Source: Planktothrix serta PCC 8927 (GTDB lineage: Bacteria > Cyanobacteriota > Cyanobacteriia > Cyanobacteriales > Microcoleaceae). Taken from it: DNA of 64,000 bases. Location of the stretch: NCBI RefSeq assembly GCF_900010725.2, contig NZ_LR734839.1, positions 1 to 64,000 on the forward strand, in the 5' to 3' direction. A program made the translations under genes and the position numbers. Under the pieces are notes generated by a model. The model was not told the origin of the DNA, did no database searches, and saw only the letters and a list, made by a program, of their open reading frames with translations. This document shows, piece after piece, positions 9,004 to 17,712 of the stretch. The stretch's first letter is position 1, and each line of letters opens with the position of its first letter.

Positions 9004-10533
9004 GTGTCAAGCCTAGATTATCAAGCAAAAATAGCTTATAACCGGGGAATTAAATGGCTAATTGCTGTCACCCTATTCACCGGAGTTAGTGTCGGAGCCG
9101 TTAGTTTTTACTATAAGTTAAAAAACCCGACTTCTGAGCCTGTAACCGCCGGATTACAGAAAGTGGAATTAGGAACTATTGAGAATAAAATTAATGAAGG
9201 AGGAACGGTTGAATTAGGGGGACAACGCACGATTAAATCCCCAGAAGATGGTGCAGTTGATCAGATATTAGTTAAGGTGGGCGATCGCATTGTTTTGGGT
9301 CAATCTTTAATGACTTTAAGATTTGCCGAACGAGAAACTCTATTAGCCAAAAAACAGTTAGAAATTCAAAAGCAAGAACTTATTGTTGAACGAAATCGTC
9401 AAAAAGTAGAAGAAGCAAAAATTAAATTAAAAAACGCTAAACTTAATTATCAAGCAGATTTAAAACAGTATGAACAGGAAGTTCAATCGAAGGAAATCAC
9501 TCAAGCTATCAAAATTCAACAATCCCAAGCTTTAGTAGAACGTCAACAACAAAAAGTTATTGAAGCTCAAGAAGATTTAGCTGCATTTGAAGCGGAATTA
9601 AATAAATTAAATATTCTCTTAGATCGGGGATTTGTTGCCGAACAAGAAGTAGACAGAAAAAAAACAGAAATCCGCACAAAAAAAATAGCTGTACGAGATG
9701 CAGAATTAGAATTAAAGAACGCGATTTTCGTATTAAATACCGATAAAAATGTTTTTTTAGAGGTTAATGAAATCAGTAATGGGACATTAGACGCTGAAAT
9801 TGATCTCCAACAATCTCAGTCTGAACTGCAACAAAACTTGAGTGATCTCAATAAAATGAAAATTGAATATAAAGAACAAACCTTACAATTACAGAATAAT
9901 CTAGTGACTTCTCCCCTCGATGGCGTGGTGCTCAATATTAATGTTAAACCGGGGGATGGAGTAAACCGTAGTAATGATTTAATTACCTTGGGAGATCCAA
10001 GTCAAGAACTGGTTCAACTCAAGTTATCGACCCTTAACGCCAGCCAAGTTAAACCCAATCAATCTGCACGAATTATTATTATCGGCCCTAATTCTAAACC
10101 CTTTCAAGGACGAGTTAAACAGGTGAATTTACAAGCCACAACTGGAAGTAATACAAATAATCAATCCAGCAGTTCCTCTGAACAAGCAACAGTTCCTGCT
10201 ACCGTACAATTAGAGCAACCTACCGGAACATTAATTCCAGGGAGTCCCGTGAGTGTAGAAATTATTTTAGAGCAACAAAAAAATGTAGTTGTGCTGAATA
10301 CTGAACTGATTCAATCCGAAAAAGATTCCGAATTTGTCTGGAAATTAGACTCCGATAATCAAGCACAAAAACAACCTGTTACTGTGGGATTAAAAGGGTT
10401 AACTCAAGTTGAAATTAAATCAGGTTTAAAAGTCGGTGATACCGTTATTATACCTCCTCCCGATACCCCCCTTGAACCGGGAACCCCTATTATTGAACAA
10501 GGAGAGGATAGCAATTCTGATTCGCAAACTTGA
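9004..10533 (+). CDS. HlyD-family membrane-fusion (periplasmic adaptor) protein
   Basis: The 509-residue product has an N-terminal membrane anchor at about 18-36, a first lipoyl half with IKSPEDGAVDQILVKVGDRI, a long glutamine- and lysine-rich coiled coil from about 110 to 300, and the second lipoyl half with TSPLDGVVLNINVKPGDGV. A beta-barrel domain follows, holding a Ser/Asn-rich loop. Such adaptors bridge an inner-membrane exporter and an outer-membrane tunnel. No exporter ATPase or permease is next to it, unlike the usual DevBCA/MacAB arrangement; instead a binding lipoprotein gene follows after 85 bases. The start is a GTG preceded by AGGAGG at 8985-8990, 13 bases away, which is long but the best available. 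The cargo is unknown. Confidence 0.88.
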   Translation: MSSLDYQAKIAYNRGIKWLIAVTLFTGVSVGAVSFYYKLKNPTSEPVTAGLQKVELGTIENKINEGGTVELGGQRTIKSPEDGAVDQILVKVGDRIVLGQSLMTLRFAERETLLAKKQLEIQKQELIVERNRQKVEEAKIKLKNAKLNYQADLKQYEQEVQSKEITQAIKIQQSQALVERQQQKVIEAQEDLAAFEAELNKLNILLDRGFVAEQEVDRKKTEIRTKKIAVRDAELELKNAIFVLNTDKNVFLEVNEISNGTLDAEIDLQQSQSELQQNLSDLNKMKIEYKEQTLQLQNNLVTSPLDGVVLNINVKPGDGVNRSNDLITLGDPSQELVQLKLSTLNASQVKPNQSARIIIIGPNSKPFQGRVKQVNLQATTGSNTNNQSSSSSEQATVPATVQLEQPTGTLIPGSPVSVEIILEQQKNVVVLNTELIQSEKDSEFVWKLDSDNQAQKQPVTVGLKGLTQVEIKSGLKVGDTVIIPPPDTPLEPGTPIIEQGEDSNSDSQT

Positions 10534-10618
10534 TCAAAATAGTTCAACTTTCTCAGGAAAAGTTAGCCCGGAAATGCTATGATTAAAGGTTTAGATTAAT
10601 CCTGAATATTGAGATCCG

Positions 10619-12295
10619 ATGGTTAAGCAACCCCAAAATTTGTGGAATCGATTCCAAAACCTGCATCCTTCTTCCCGAAAATTGCTGATGCAATGGATCA
10701 GTTTATTTTGCTTCTGTTGTCTAATTCTGATTAGTTGTACTCCCCATCAACCGAGTAATCAATCTGCTTCATCTTCCTCGAATAATGGACGAATTACCAT
10801 CGGAACTACCTTAAAACCTCGAACCCTTGATCCGGCAGATGCCTATGAATTAATGTCAGGAAATATCCTGTATAATTTAGGCGATCGCCTCTATGATTAT
10901 GAACTCGGAACTAATCAACTTGTCCCCAGATTAGCCACCGCTTTACCAACCATTAGCTCCGATGGATTAACCTATACAATTCCTATCCGAGAAGGCGTTA
11001 CATTTCATGATGGAACTGCCTTTAATGCCGCAGCAATGGAATTTTCTATCCAACGATTTATTCAGAATGCAGGTTCTCCCTCCTCCTTATTAGCAGATGC
11101 TGTTGATACGGTTCAAGCCACCGGAGAATATGAATTAACGATTAAACTGAAAAAACCTTTTTCTGCCTTTCCTTCCCTCTTAGCTTTTTCAGGAATTACA
11201 GCCGTTTCTCCCCAATTTTATGAAATCGGAGAAGGCAAATTTAAACCCAATGAATTCGTCGGAACTGGGCCATACAAATTACAATCTTTTGGGATTGATG
11301 TAATTCGTTTAGATGCTTTTGAAAACTATTGGGGAGAAAAACCTGCTAATACTGGAATTGATATTCAACGGTTTTCCAGTTCTTCTAATTTATTTAATTC
11401 CTTTCGTAGTGGCAGCATTGACGTTGCTTATTTATCCTTAAATCCTGATCAAATTTCAAGTTTACAGAAAGGAGCAAAAAAAGGGGATTGGCAAGAAATA
11501 TCAGCGAATGGAAATACTATTAATTATTTGCTGCTTAATGTTAAATCTGAACCTTTAAATCGGATAGAAGTTAGACAAGCACTCGCGGCATTAATTAATC
11601 GTGCTGTGATTAATGAACGGGTGTTACAAAATCAAGGAGAAAAACTGTATAGTTTAATTCCCACAACTTTTACCGATTATCAACCCATCTTTAATTTAAA
11701 ATATGGTGATGGTAATATTGAAAAAGCCAAACAACTGTTAACACAAGCCGGATATACCCCAGAAAATCCGGCAACTGTTGAACTTTGGTATGCGTCTAAT
11801 TCTTCTAATAAAGGGTTTTTAGGATTAACCTTAAAAGCCTTAGCCGACCGAGATTTAGGAGGGTTACTGGATTTACAACTTAATAGTGTAGAATCGACAA
11901 CAGCGTTTAAATATTTAGAGGAGGGGATTTATCCGACTTTTGTTTTAGATTGGTATGCAGATTTTCTGGATGCAGATAATTATATTCAACCGTTTTTAGA
12001 CTGTAGCAAAGGTTCGGCTGAAACCGGATGTGAAAAAGGAGCGAGTCAATATCAGGGTTCTTTTTATTATAGCGATCGCATGAACAAATTGATTGCTCAA
12101 GAACGTCAAGAACAAGACCCGCAAACTCGCAAAGCCATTTTTGAGGAAATTCAAAAACTCCTCGCTGAAGATGTTCCCTATGTTCCCCTTTGGCAAGATA
12201 AAACCTTTATTTTTGCTAAAAACGGCCTGGAAAACATCCGTTTACAACTCACTCAACAAATCCCCTTTTGGACAATTAAAAACTCAAATTCCTAA
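10619..12295 (+). CDS. Oligopeptide/dipeptide-type ABC transporter substrate-binding lipoprotein
   Basis: A 558-residue SBP_bac_5 family protein (DppA/OppA/NikA group) that should capture peptides or similar ligands in the periplasm. A basic N terminus and hydrophobic stretch end in the lipobox LISC at about residue 38-41, followed by a Ser/Asn-rich linker. GTTLKPRTLDPADAYELMSGN and LTYTIPIREGVTFHDGTAFNA are typical lobe-1 signatures; the FVGTGPYKL motif sits in mid-protein. Permease and ATPase genes are not adjacent, so it probably works with a transporter encoded elsewhere. The META-domain gene begins two bases after its stop, indicating co-transcription. The ligand cannot be told from sequence. 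Confidence 0.92.
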   Translation: MVKQPQNLWNRFQNLHPSSRKLLMQWISLFCFCCLILISCTPHQPSNQSASSSSNNGRITIGTTLKPRTLDPADAYELMSGNILYNLGDRLYDYELGTNQLVPRLATALPTISSDGLTYTIPIREGVTFHDGTAFNAAAMEFSIQRFIQNAGSPSSLLADAVDTVQATGEYELTIKLKKPFSAFPSLLAFSGITAVSPQFYEIGEGKFKPNEFVGTGPYKLQSFGIDVIRLDAFENYWGEKPANTGIDIQRFSSSSNLFNSFRSGSIDVAYLSLNPDQISSLQKGAKKGDWQEISANGNTINYLLLNVKSEPLNRIEVRQALAALINRAVINERVLQNQGEKLYSLIPTTFTDYQPIFNLKYGDGNIEKAKQLLTQAGYTPENPATVELWYASNSSNKGFLGLTLKALADRDLGGLLDLQLNSVESTTAFKYLEEGIYPTFVLDWYADFLDADNYIQPFLDCSKGSAETGCEKGASQYQGSFYYSDRMNKLIAQERQEQDPQTRKAIFEEIQKLLAEDVPYVPLWQDKTFIFAKNGLENIRLQLTQQIPFWTIKNSNS

Positions 12296-12297
12296 CC

Positions 12298-12726
12298 ATG
12301 AAAAAACTACTTCTATCCCTGTCCATTGCCAGTCTATCCCTTTTATCAATCATTAATCTAGCTATGGCTTCTGACTCCTTGACCGGAACCGATTGGAAAT
12401 TAGTCTCCTGGGGTAATGAAAAATCTCCCCAAACCCCGTTAAAAGAAACGGAAATCAGCTTAAATTTTCAAGAGGATCAAATTAGTGGTTCATCCGGTTG
12501 TAACCGTTATTTTGCATCCTACACCCTTGAGGATGATCAATTAAAATTTGGTGTCGCCGGGAGAACTCAAATGGCTTGTCCTGAAGACATTATGAAGCAA
12601 GAAGATCAATTTCTCTCCGCTTTAGAAAGAAGCCAAACTTTTCAGATTAATTCCGAAGGTCAACTGCAAATTACCTATAAAACCGATCTAAGTTCTGGTA
12701 TTCTAACCTTTGAAAAAAATCCTTAA
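12298..12726 (+). CDS. Secreted META-domain protein (HslJ-like)
   Basis: A 142-residue exported protein: signal peptide to about residue 24 (cleavage after AMA), then one META domain with LTGTDWKLVSW at its start, GSSGCNRYFASY and the paired-cysteine MACPED motif. META domains occur in HslJ of E. coli and in many periplasmic proteins linked to stress or antibiotic tolerance; the mechanism is not settled. The gene starts two bases after the binding-protein stop, so the two form an operon, perhaps with the adaptor gene upstream. A large imperfect hairpin follows the stop. Confidence 0.9.
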   Translation: MKKLLLSLSIASLSLLSIINLAMASDSLTGTDWKLVSWGNEKSPQTPLKETEISLNFQEDQISGSSGCNRYFASYTLEDDQLKFGVAGRTQMACPEDIMKQEDQFLSALERSQTFQINSEGQLQITYKTDLSSGILTFEKNP

Positions 12727-12735
12727 CTCTTGATT

Positions 12736-12793
12736 TTAACCCAAGGATTTACAAGATGAACTCAACTCAAAAAATCCTGTAAATCCTGGTTAA
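12736..12793. repeat. Long imperfect hairpin between convergent genes
   Basis: TTAACC with GGATTTACA (12736-12753) pairs with TGTAAATCC and GGTTAA (12778-12793). The stem lies between the META gene and the convergent secreted-protein gene and could act as a two-way transcript end, although no T-run follows. It resembles a dispersed palindrome. Confidence 0.5.
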
Positions 12794-12817
12794 CCAAGGC
12801 TTTAGCATTTGACATCC

Positions 12818-13288
12818 TTAATTAATGTAAACTCCACCCTGATCATTAATCCTTAAAACTTGATCATCCTGCTCAACATCAAATGCTTCTTGTAAGGTGA
12901 TCTGCAAAATTCCATTTTCATCAATTATTTCCGGTGTTGCTTGAATGAACCCCCCATCGGGTCGATAAAAGGTGACAGTTGTTGGGGTGGTTAATGACTT
13001 TAAACTGACCGATGAAGAACTGAACAATAAGCGATCTGAAGTATCTCCAATCACTTGATAAGTAACGGGTGTATTCATTTCATTGACTAATTGAATCGTC
13101 AGTTCTCCATTCATCATGGAGATTTGCCCCTGTTTAAATTGACGCTGAACAGAAGGGGGTGTTGTGGTTGAGAAACCAGATCTGGGTATTGCCGGGGTTG
13201 ATTGGGCAAATGGTAGCATTAAACTACTGGAAAATAAAAGTAAAGCTGGAACTTTAACGAAGTTAAAACTATGCAAATATCTCATCAA
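12818..13288 (-). CDS. Secreted protein of unknown function (156 aa)
   Basis: I do not recognise this protein. It has a signal peptide: basic start, hydrophobic core ALLLFSSSLMLPFA, likely cleavage near residue 30. The mature part of about 125 residues is predicted to be beta-rich, with NGELTIQLVNEMNTPVTYQV and TTVTFYRPDGGFI resembling one immunoglobulin-like or beta-sandwich domain. There are no cysteines and no catalytic signature. It converges on the META gene. Upstream a GAGG-rich ribosome site (minus strand of TTTACCTCC, 13290-13298) supports the start at 13288, although the ATG one codon later is equally possible. Confidence 0.75.
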   Translation of the reverse strand: MMRYLHSFNFVKVPALLLFSSSLMLPFAQSTPAIPRSGFSTTTPPSVQRQFKQGQISMMNGELTIQLVNEMNTPVTYQVIGDTSDRLLFSSSSVSLKSLTTPTTVTFYRPDGGFIQATPEIIDENGILQITLQEAFDVEQDDQVLRINDQGGVYIN

Positions 13289-13637
13289 TTTACCTCCTTA
13301 ATAATTATTGATCTTGTTAATGAGCTTGATAACGTTTTTAGAAGTGCTATAGAACAAGTTTCCTCTATTTTAACAATTACTTTTTGATTTAACTGCAATC
13401 AGAAGTGTTTGAGGAATAATTCAGGCAATAATCTATCTCTTGATATAGAAATAAATTGCGAATTCATCTAACATAAGTTATAGATATTCACAATTTTTTT
13501 TGGTTAAGAGCAATAAAAAAAATTATTAATTTGGATTTACTTCTTTTGATAGAGGTAAACTTCAGCTAACTTCCGTAAAGCTAAATTAGAAGTAAAATGT
13601 CGTCTCATATCAAATTTTGATCAGGGCTGAATAACCC
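13289..13637. other. AT-rich gap with no recognisable gene
   Basis: Only a 23-codon minus-strand frame is seen (13537-13608, MRRHFTSNLALRKLAEVYLY...), which may be the tail of a lost gene but is too short to call. The strong AT bias upstream of the secreted-protein gene probably includes its promoter; no convincing -35/-10 pair could be fixed. Confidence 0.4.
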
Positions 13638-13743
13638 GTAGTGAGTCCTTCAGGACTCTATTTACAGGCGTGAACGCCTTACTACTAATAAAAAAAGTAG
13701 TGAGTCCTTCAGGACTCTAATAGAGGCGTGAACGCCTCACTAC
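13638..13743 (-). repeat. Two GTAGTGAG...CTCACTAC hairpin units, probable terminator of the ParA/ParB-like operon
   Basis: Two units (13638-13686 and 13697-13743) each start GTAGTGAGTCCTTCAGGACTC and close with GGCGTGAACGCC...CTACTAC or CACTAC. On the minus strand the unit nearest the operon forms a long stem closed by GTAGTGAG/CTCACTAC and runs into TTTTTTTATT, a good intrinsic-terminator shape. The same core sequence stands at the other end of the module (16259-16312). Confidence 0.72.
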
Positions 13744-13763
13744 TTTTTAGGATTGAGGGAAAA

Positions 13764-14645
13764 TCACGTATTAGGAATTTCACCAATCTGTTCAAGCTTT
13801 TTATAGGTTTCTTTACCAAACCCTTCAATTTTATCTGTACCCTTTTGCATTGAGGATTCCAGATTATCCCAACTTAATTCTCCTTTAGTTTCTTTCCAAT
13901 AATCAATAGCTTTTAATGCTGCTTTAATTTGAGATCTGCTCATTCTAGCCTTTTTGAGTTCTCTCTTAATTTGTTCAGAATTAGAATTTTTGAGATTGAG
14001 TTTATGTACTGGAGACGGTGAAGGCGAAGGAGGAATTGGAGAAATAGTTAGTTTTTCTACTAACTGAGTCAGATTATGAACAATAGCCGTTAAATGATTA
14101 ACAGTAGTTTCAATCTGTTGTAATCGATGATTAATTTGTGTATTTTCAGAAGATATCGTTTGAGATAACGCTTGAAATTTAGTGTTAATATCTTTCATCA
14201 ATTTCGGCAGTTGTTGTGTTAATTGTACTTCTAATGGTTGTTCCTCTTGTATGATAATGTCTGGAGTTATAGGTTGAATAGAACCACCGCCAAGCAATTG
14301 TTCCAATTCGGTTTTCATCGTAATTGCTTGTTCATCGGTTAAATCAAAAACCCAAACCCAAAGACGCTCAATTTCTAATTCTTCAGCGACGATACACCAA
14401 TCTGCACCATAAACAATTTCATATTCTTTTTCTTCATCATAAGCTTTAGTTCGGCGCACCACTAAAGACCCTAAATTACTTTGATGTTCCCTCAGTGTTT
14501 GTGCTAAAATTTCTCGTCTTTCTGGTAAAATCTCTATCGTTTCTGCATTGGGTATTGCAATTTGAAACGTATGAATTTGACCATGAGTAATAGGTTTAAT
14601 TCCTAAATAAGATCCAATTTGAACCCGACGATCTGATAAACTCAT
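13764..14645 (-). CDS. Divergent ParB-like protein with coiled coil and C-terminal helix-hairpin-helix region
   Basis: A 293-residue protein, second gene of the ParA operon; five bases separate the ParA stop from its ATG. Residues 30-115 resemble a ParB/Srx-like N domain (IPNAETIEILPERREILAQTL, SLVVRRTK, YEIVYGADWCIVAEEL). At the place where true ParB has the CTP-binding GERR motif there is GADW, so CTPase clamping is unlikely. A coiled coil follows at about 145-200, a proline/serine linker at 203-213, and a basic helical C terminus holding EGFGKETYKKLEQIG, which looks like a helix-hairpin-helix DNA-binding or SAP-like element. It probably contacts DNA and the ParA partner. It is not a canonical chromosomal ParB. 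A terminator-like repeat follows. Confidence 0.75.
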   Translation of the reverse strand: MSLSDRRVQIGSYLGIKPITHGQIHTFQIAIPNAETIEILPERREILAQTLREHQSNLGSLVVRRTKAYDEEKEYEIVYGADWCIVAEELEIERLWVWVFDLTDEQAITMKTELEQLLGGGSIQPITPDIIIQEEQPLEVQLTQQLPKLMKDINTKFQALSQTISSENTQINHRLQQIETTVNHLTAIVHNLTQLVEKLTISPIPPSPSPSPVHKLNLKNSNSEQIKRELKKARMSRSQIKAALKAIDYWKETKGELSWDNLESSMQKGTDKIEGFGKETYKKLEQIGEIPNT

Positions 14646-14650
14646 CGATT

Positions 14651-16147
14651 TTAACTCCCTTTTTTAGAAATTTTAACTAAGTGTTGAGCTAATTCCAGAT
14701 AACGTTCACTGGCTTTTTGGGCGGCTTCCTTTTCTGGAAAAGTCAATTGATCATCAAATTCCGAGGAAAAAATTGGATATCCTTTATCGGGACAATTAGA
14801 AACAATATTCAGCCGAGGAACCCAAGTATGTTCTGGGAATAACTCAATATTATCTTGTTCTCCCACTTTATCTAATATTTCAAAAATTCGACTTCTCATC
14901 GACAGATTAAAACTAGAAGAACGTTGATCATACATACTCACAACAATTCCTAAAATCGGTAAAGGTTCTTCTTTAGATTCTCCGACTTTACGAGCTTTTT
15001 CAATCACATATTCTAAGGCTCTGACGGGATAAGGAGATAGTTGTGTGGGGATTAAAATGCCTGAAGAAGCCATCAAAGAAATCCCATTCACTTTACTAAA
15101 AGACGGAGGCGGATCAATTAAAACAAAATCATAATGATTATTTTTAAGCTTCTTAGCTAAAACTCTATCACTATCAACAGCACTCACTAAATCCGGTTCC
15201 TTATAACTTAATTTAATATGGGACGGAACTAAATGTAACTTCAGATTTCCCCATTGTTTTTCAATCACTGTATCCTCTAGTTTAACTCTCGGATTAAGTA
15301 ATAAATCGGTAATATCTTTTTTTCCTTGATTTTCAATATCTTCTAAGGGGTCAATTCCTAAACCCATTGTTAAGTTAGCTTGAGCATCTATATCAATCAA
15401 AAGCACGTTATAACCTAAGCGATTTAAAGCGGCTCCTAAATTAATCGTCATCGTGGTTTTACCCACTCCACCTTTATTATTAAACACCGTAATGATCATC
15501 GATTTATTCTCCTGATTAGAATTAGCAATAAATTTTGATTCTGGCTGCTCCGAATTTTTTTCTGATGATTTAGGAGGTTTGGAATTAGGCTTTTTACTCG
15601 GCTTAAATAATCCTAACATAGTTGGATTTTGGAATGAATTGGCAATCGCCTTTAAAAACCGAGCATGAACTTTTTGTTGACTTCTTTGTAACGCTTGACT
15701 AAATTTTAATCCTATTTTTTTACCCAATAATTTATGTACAAGTTGAAAGTCTTGAATCAGTTGGGATTGAGAATAGGTTAAAATTGTCTGGATATCCCCA
15801 CTATAATTATAGAGAATTCTAAACTCATAGCCATTGGTTAATAACCCCAAAATAGCTCCCGACTTTCTCATATAATCATGAATCTGCCAACTCGAATAAA
15901 AAATTTTTTTCTGAGGTGCTTTAACTTCAATGATTAAATAGGGGGGATGAGGTGCAACTGCTTCATGAGGATGAACACAAAAATCAACTCTAACTTTACG
16001 AATAACGGCTTGTTCCCGCCAGTCCTGAGCGTTATACCCTAAACTTTCCAATAGAGGGATAATAATATTTTGCTCAATATCCGATTCACTACTGGCGGGT
16101 GTAATTGATGTAAATCCTTGAGAAAGCGTTGAATTTGTTAATAGCAT
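14651..16147 (-). CDS. HsdR-N-like PD-(D/E)XK nuclease domain fused to a ParA-family ATPase
   Basis: A 498-residue fusion. Residues 20-120 resemble the N-terminal domain of type I restriction R subunits: D55 in KVRVDFCV, E74 and K76 in LIIEVKAP, and a QxxxY motif, Q88-Y92 in QIHDY, complete the nuclease set, with E25 as a possible extra acid. A helical stretch and a Lys/Ser/Pro-rich linker (about 180-212) lead to a full ParA ATPase from residue 217: deviant Walker A KGGVGKTT (225-232), the A' motif IDIDAQANLT, and LIDPPPS. Ordinary ParA proteins are about 250-280 residues and lack the nuclease part. The downstream gene encodes a ParB-like partner. Upstream lie palindromes that may be operators or a centromere-like site. 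A role in partition, mobile-element control or phage defence is possible; none is proven. Confidence 0.85.
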   Translation of the reverse strand: MLLTNSTLSQGFTSITPASSESDIEQNIIIPLLESLGYNAQDWREQAVIRKVRVDFCVHPHEAVAPHPPYLIIEVKAPQKKIFYSSWQIHDYMRKSGAILGLLTNGYEFRILYNYSGDIQTILTYSQSQLIQDFQLVHKLLGKKIGLKFSQALQRSQQKVHARFLKAIANSFQNPTMLGLFKPSKKPNSKPPKSSEKNSEQPESKFIANSNQENKSMIITVFNNKGGVGKTTMTINLGAALNRLGYNVLLIDIDAQANLTMGLGIDPLEDIENQGKKDITDLLLNPRVKLEDTVIEKQWGNLKLHLVPSHIKLSYKEPDLVSAVDSDRVLAKKLKNNHYDFVLIDPPPSFSKVNGISLMASSGILIPTQLSPYPVRALEYVIEKARKVGESKEEPLPILGIVVSMYDQRSSSFNLSMRSRIFEILDKVGEQDNIELFPEHTWVPRLNIVSNCPDKGYPIFSSEFDDQLTFPEKEAAQKASERYLELAQHLVKISKKGS

Positions 16148-16171
16148 GAAGTGAACAGAGGCACTTTTATC

Positions 16172-16218
16172 TGATCATATCTGCTTGATCAACAATTAAC
16201 ATCAGTGTAATTACTGAT
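16172..16218 (-). promoter_or_regulatory. Palindromes upstream of the nuclease-ParA gene, possible operator or parS-like site
   Basis: ATCAGT-GTAATT-ACTGAT (16201-16218) is a perfect 6+6 inverted repeat 54 bases upstream of the ATG. Two TGATCA palindromes (16172-16177 and 16185-16190), 13 bases apart, lie between it and the gene. ParA operons are often self-regulated through such sites; binding here is an inference. Confidence 0.45.
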
Positions 16219-16258
16219 TTTTTGTCACTTTATTTGACTTAAAAAAAAAGAATAAAAT

Positions 16259-16312
16259 GTAGTGAGTCCTTCAGGACTCTCTATTAAGATTGAGTCCTGA
16301 AGGACTCACTAC
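16259..16312. repeat. Perfect 21-bp inverted repeat at the upstream edge of the ParA module
   Basis: The arms at 16259-16279 and 16292-16312 are exact inverted copies starting GTAGTGAGTCCTTCAGG, with a 12-base loop. The core is shared with the units at 13638-13743, so one repeat family brackets the two-gene module. Confidence 0.8.
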
Positions 16313-16313
16313 T

Positions 16314-16343
16314 AAAAAACCCTCGGAAATTTAGTGAGGGTTT
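16314..16343 (-). terminator. Intrinsic terminator of desA
   Basis: Minus strand: AACCCTC, a loop of 11 bases, then GAGGGTT and a run of T (plus strand AAAAAACCCTC at 16314-16324, GAGGGTT at 16336-16342). It lies 27 bases after the desA stop. Confidence 0.85.
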
Positions 16344-16369
16344 GAGGAATAAATTAAAGTTGGATTTAA

Positions 16370-17419
16370 TTAATTCTTGTTGTATTCCTTAAAGGAAAGA
16401 TAAGCATTTTCCGGGTCATATAAATGGCATTGATCGACAATATGAGTCATTAAAGACCAGGAAAAATCAGACTCAGGATAGAGATATTCACCCCAATTAT
16501 CTTGTAGACTTTTATAGGCTGTCCGTAAATTGTAGAAGGGAATCGCTATGGAAATATGGTGAGGAATGTGAACGTTAATATCGTGACACAAAAACTCAAC
16601 CCAAGCGGGATAATTACAGTGAACAGTTCCCGATAATTGAGCTAAAGCTTCATTCCAATCTTGGGGTTCTTGAAATTGAATATCCGGGGTTGTGTGATGA
16701 ACGAGGGTGAAGGTACTCATCCAGAAATGGTAAACTAACCAAGGCATTAACCAGAATTTGGCAAAGCCCCCAATTCCGATTGTAAAAATCATTGTGGGGA
16801 ATGCGATCGCAGCACATCCGATCACAAATAGAGAAGAAAATTTGACCTGTTCCCGTCCTTTTCCTTCAAATTTGCGCCAATCAAAGTGAACAATTGCCCA
16901 ATGTAAAATTGAGGCTAACCACCAGAACCGTCCCCGTGTTAATTTATAAGCTACTTTTACGATTTGAGGGGAGGCTTCATAGTTTTCGATTGTCCAGGGT
17001 TCCCAAGCATTATCTTCCGTCAGTTTATTGGTATGTTTATGATGGTGATTATGTCCTAAACGCCAACTGTGGAAAGGATAAATTAAGGGAAGAAACGCGA
17101 TATGACCGACTAAGTTATTCACCCAACGACGGTCAGCAAAAGAACGATGTCCGCAGTCATGACCAATCACGAAAAATCCTGTTAAGGCTGTCCCGGTAAA
17201 AATCCAAGCGAAGGGAAGTAAAAACCAGGGAGAGTAAGCGATCGCAAAATAGCCAGCAACAGCAAGAACAACATTAATAAAAACAGTCAGCCAAGCTTTT
17301 TTTTGATCTTTGAGAAAGACTTCACGCGGTAGACTTTTGATAATGTCTTTTAAACGTAAGTTTGATGGAAAATTAGCAGAAGATGCTAAGGTTTGAGGTT
17401 GAACAGATGATAATGTCAT
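16370..17419 (-). CDS. desA: Acyl-lipid delta-12 fatty acid desaturase
   Basis: A membrane di-iron desaturase that puts the delta-12 double bond into oleoyl chains of membrane lipids, using ferredoxin. The three histidine boxes are present: [18 protein letters not shown] and, near the C terminus, HIPHH. Long hydrophobic segments (for example [16 protein letters not shown] and [21 protein letters not shown]) surround them. The frame is open to 17575 (401 residues), but the extra 52 residues look non-protein-like; the ATG at 17419, giving [11 protein letters not shown] and 349 residues, matches the family length (about 350). It pairs functionally with desB at 44109, which acts after it. A hairpin terminator follows. 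Confidence 0.95.
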   Translation of the reverse strand: MTLSSVQPQTLASSANFPSNLRLKDIIKSLPREVFLKDQKKAWLTVFINVVLAVAGYFAIAYSPWFLLPFAWIFTGTALTGFFVIGHDCGHRSFADRRWVNNLVGHIAFLPLIYPFHSWRLGHNHHHKHTNKLTEDNAWEPWTIENYEASPQIVKVAYKLTRGRFWWLASILHWAIVHFDWRKFEGKGREQVKFSSLFVIGCAAIAFPTMIFTIGIGGFAKFWLMPWLVYHFWMSTFTLVHHTTPDIQFQEPQDWNEALAQLSGTVHCNYPAWVEFLCHDINVHIPHHISIAIPFYNLRTAYKSLQDNWGEYLYPESDFSWSLMTHIVDQCHLYDPENAYLSFKEYNKN

Positions 17420-17639
17420 AGAATCTTTTAAACTTTTAAATTCCTTAGCACTAAAGGCTAGGGTCGTACTAGAGTGGTGGGGTTTTATGTTCCCAATTTT
17501 CGATGGGTAGCCTGAGAAATCACCCAATTTTCCATGAAAAACATGACCTGTCTCGAAAAAACAGGCTGTTTCCATTTATCCGTTGCGGCTTGACTCCGAT
17601 GGTAACTTTTTCTAAACGGAGTTCGACGCCAACTGGGGT

Positions 17640-17667
17640 GTTTAGCAGTTTTTAGTTTTTGCTAAAC
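17640..17667. other. Hairpin in the desA upstream region
   Basis: GTTTAGCA (17640-17647) and TGCTAAAC (17660-17667) form an 8-bp stem. It lies between the small conserved gene and desA, about 220 bases before the chosen desA start, and may belong to a long desA leader or end the upstream small-gene transcript. No T-run is attached. Confidence 0.35.
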
Positions 17668-17712
17668 CCAGCTAGTGATGATGGGGATAGGGAGTTGAAC
17701 TCAGGGAGCAAC

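Noticed and set aside
13537-13608. 23-codon minus-strand frame resembling a protein tail
   Set aside because: Too short and without a recognisable family; recorded in the gap description only.
13638-13743. Possible CRISPR array
   Set aside because: Only two irregular palindromic units with no unique spacers; no cas genes are in the window.
17420-17575. 52-residue N-terminal extension of DesA
   Set aside because: Family length and the [11 protein letters not shown] start point to the ATG at 17419; the extension has no desaturase similarity.
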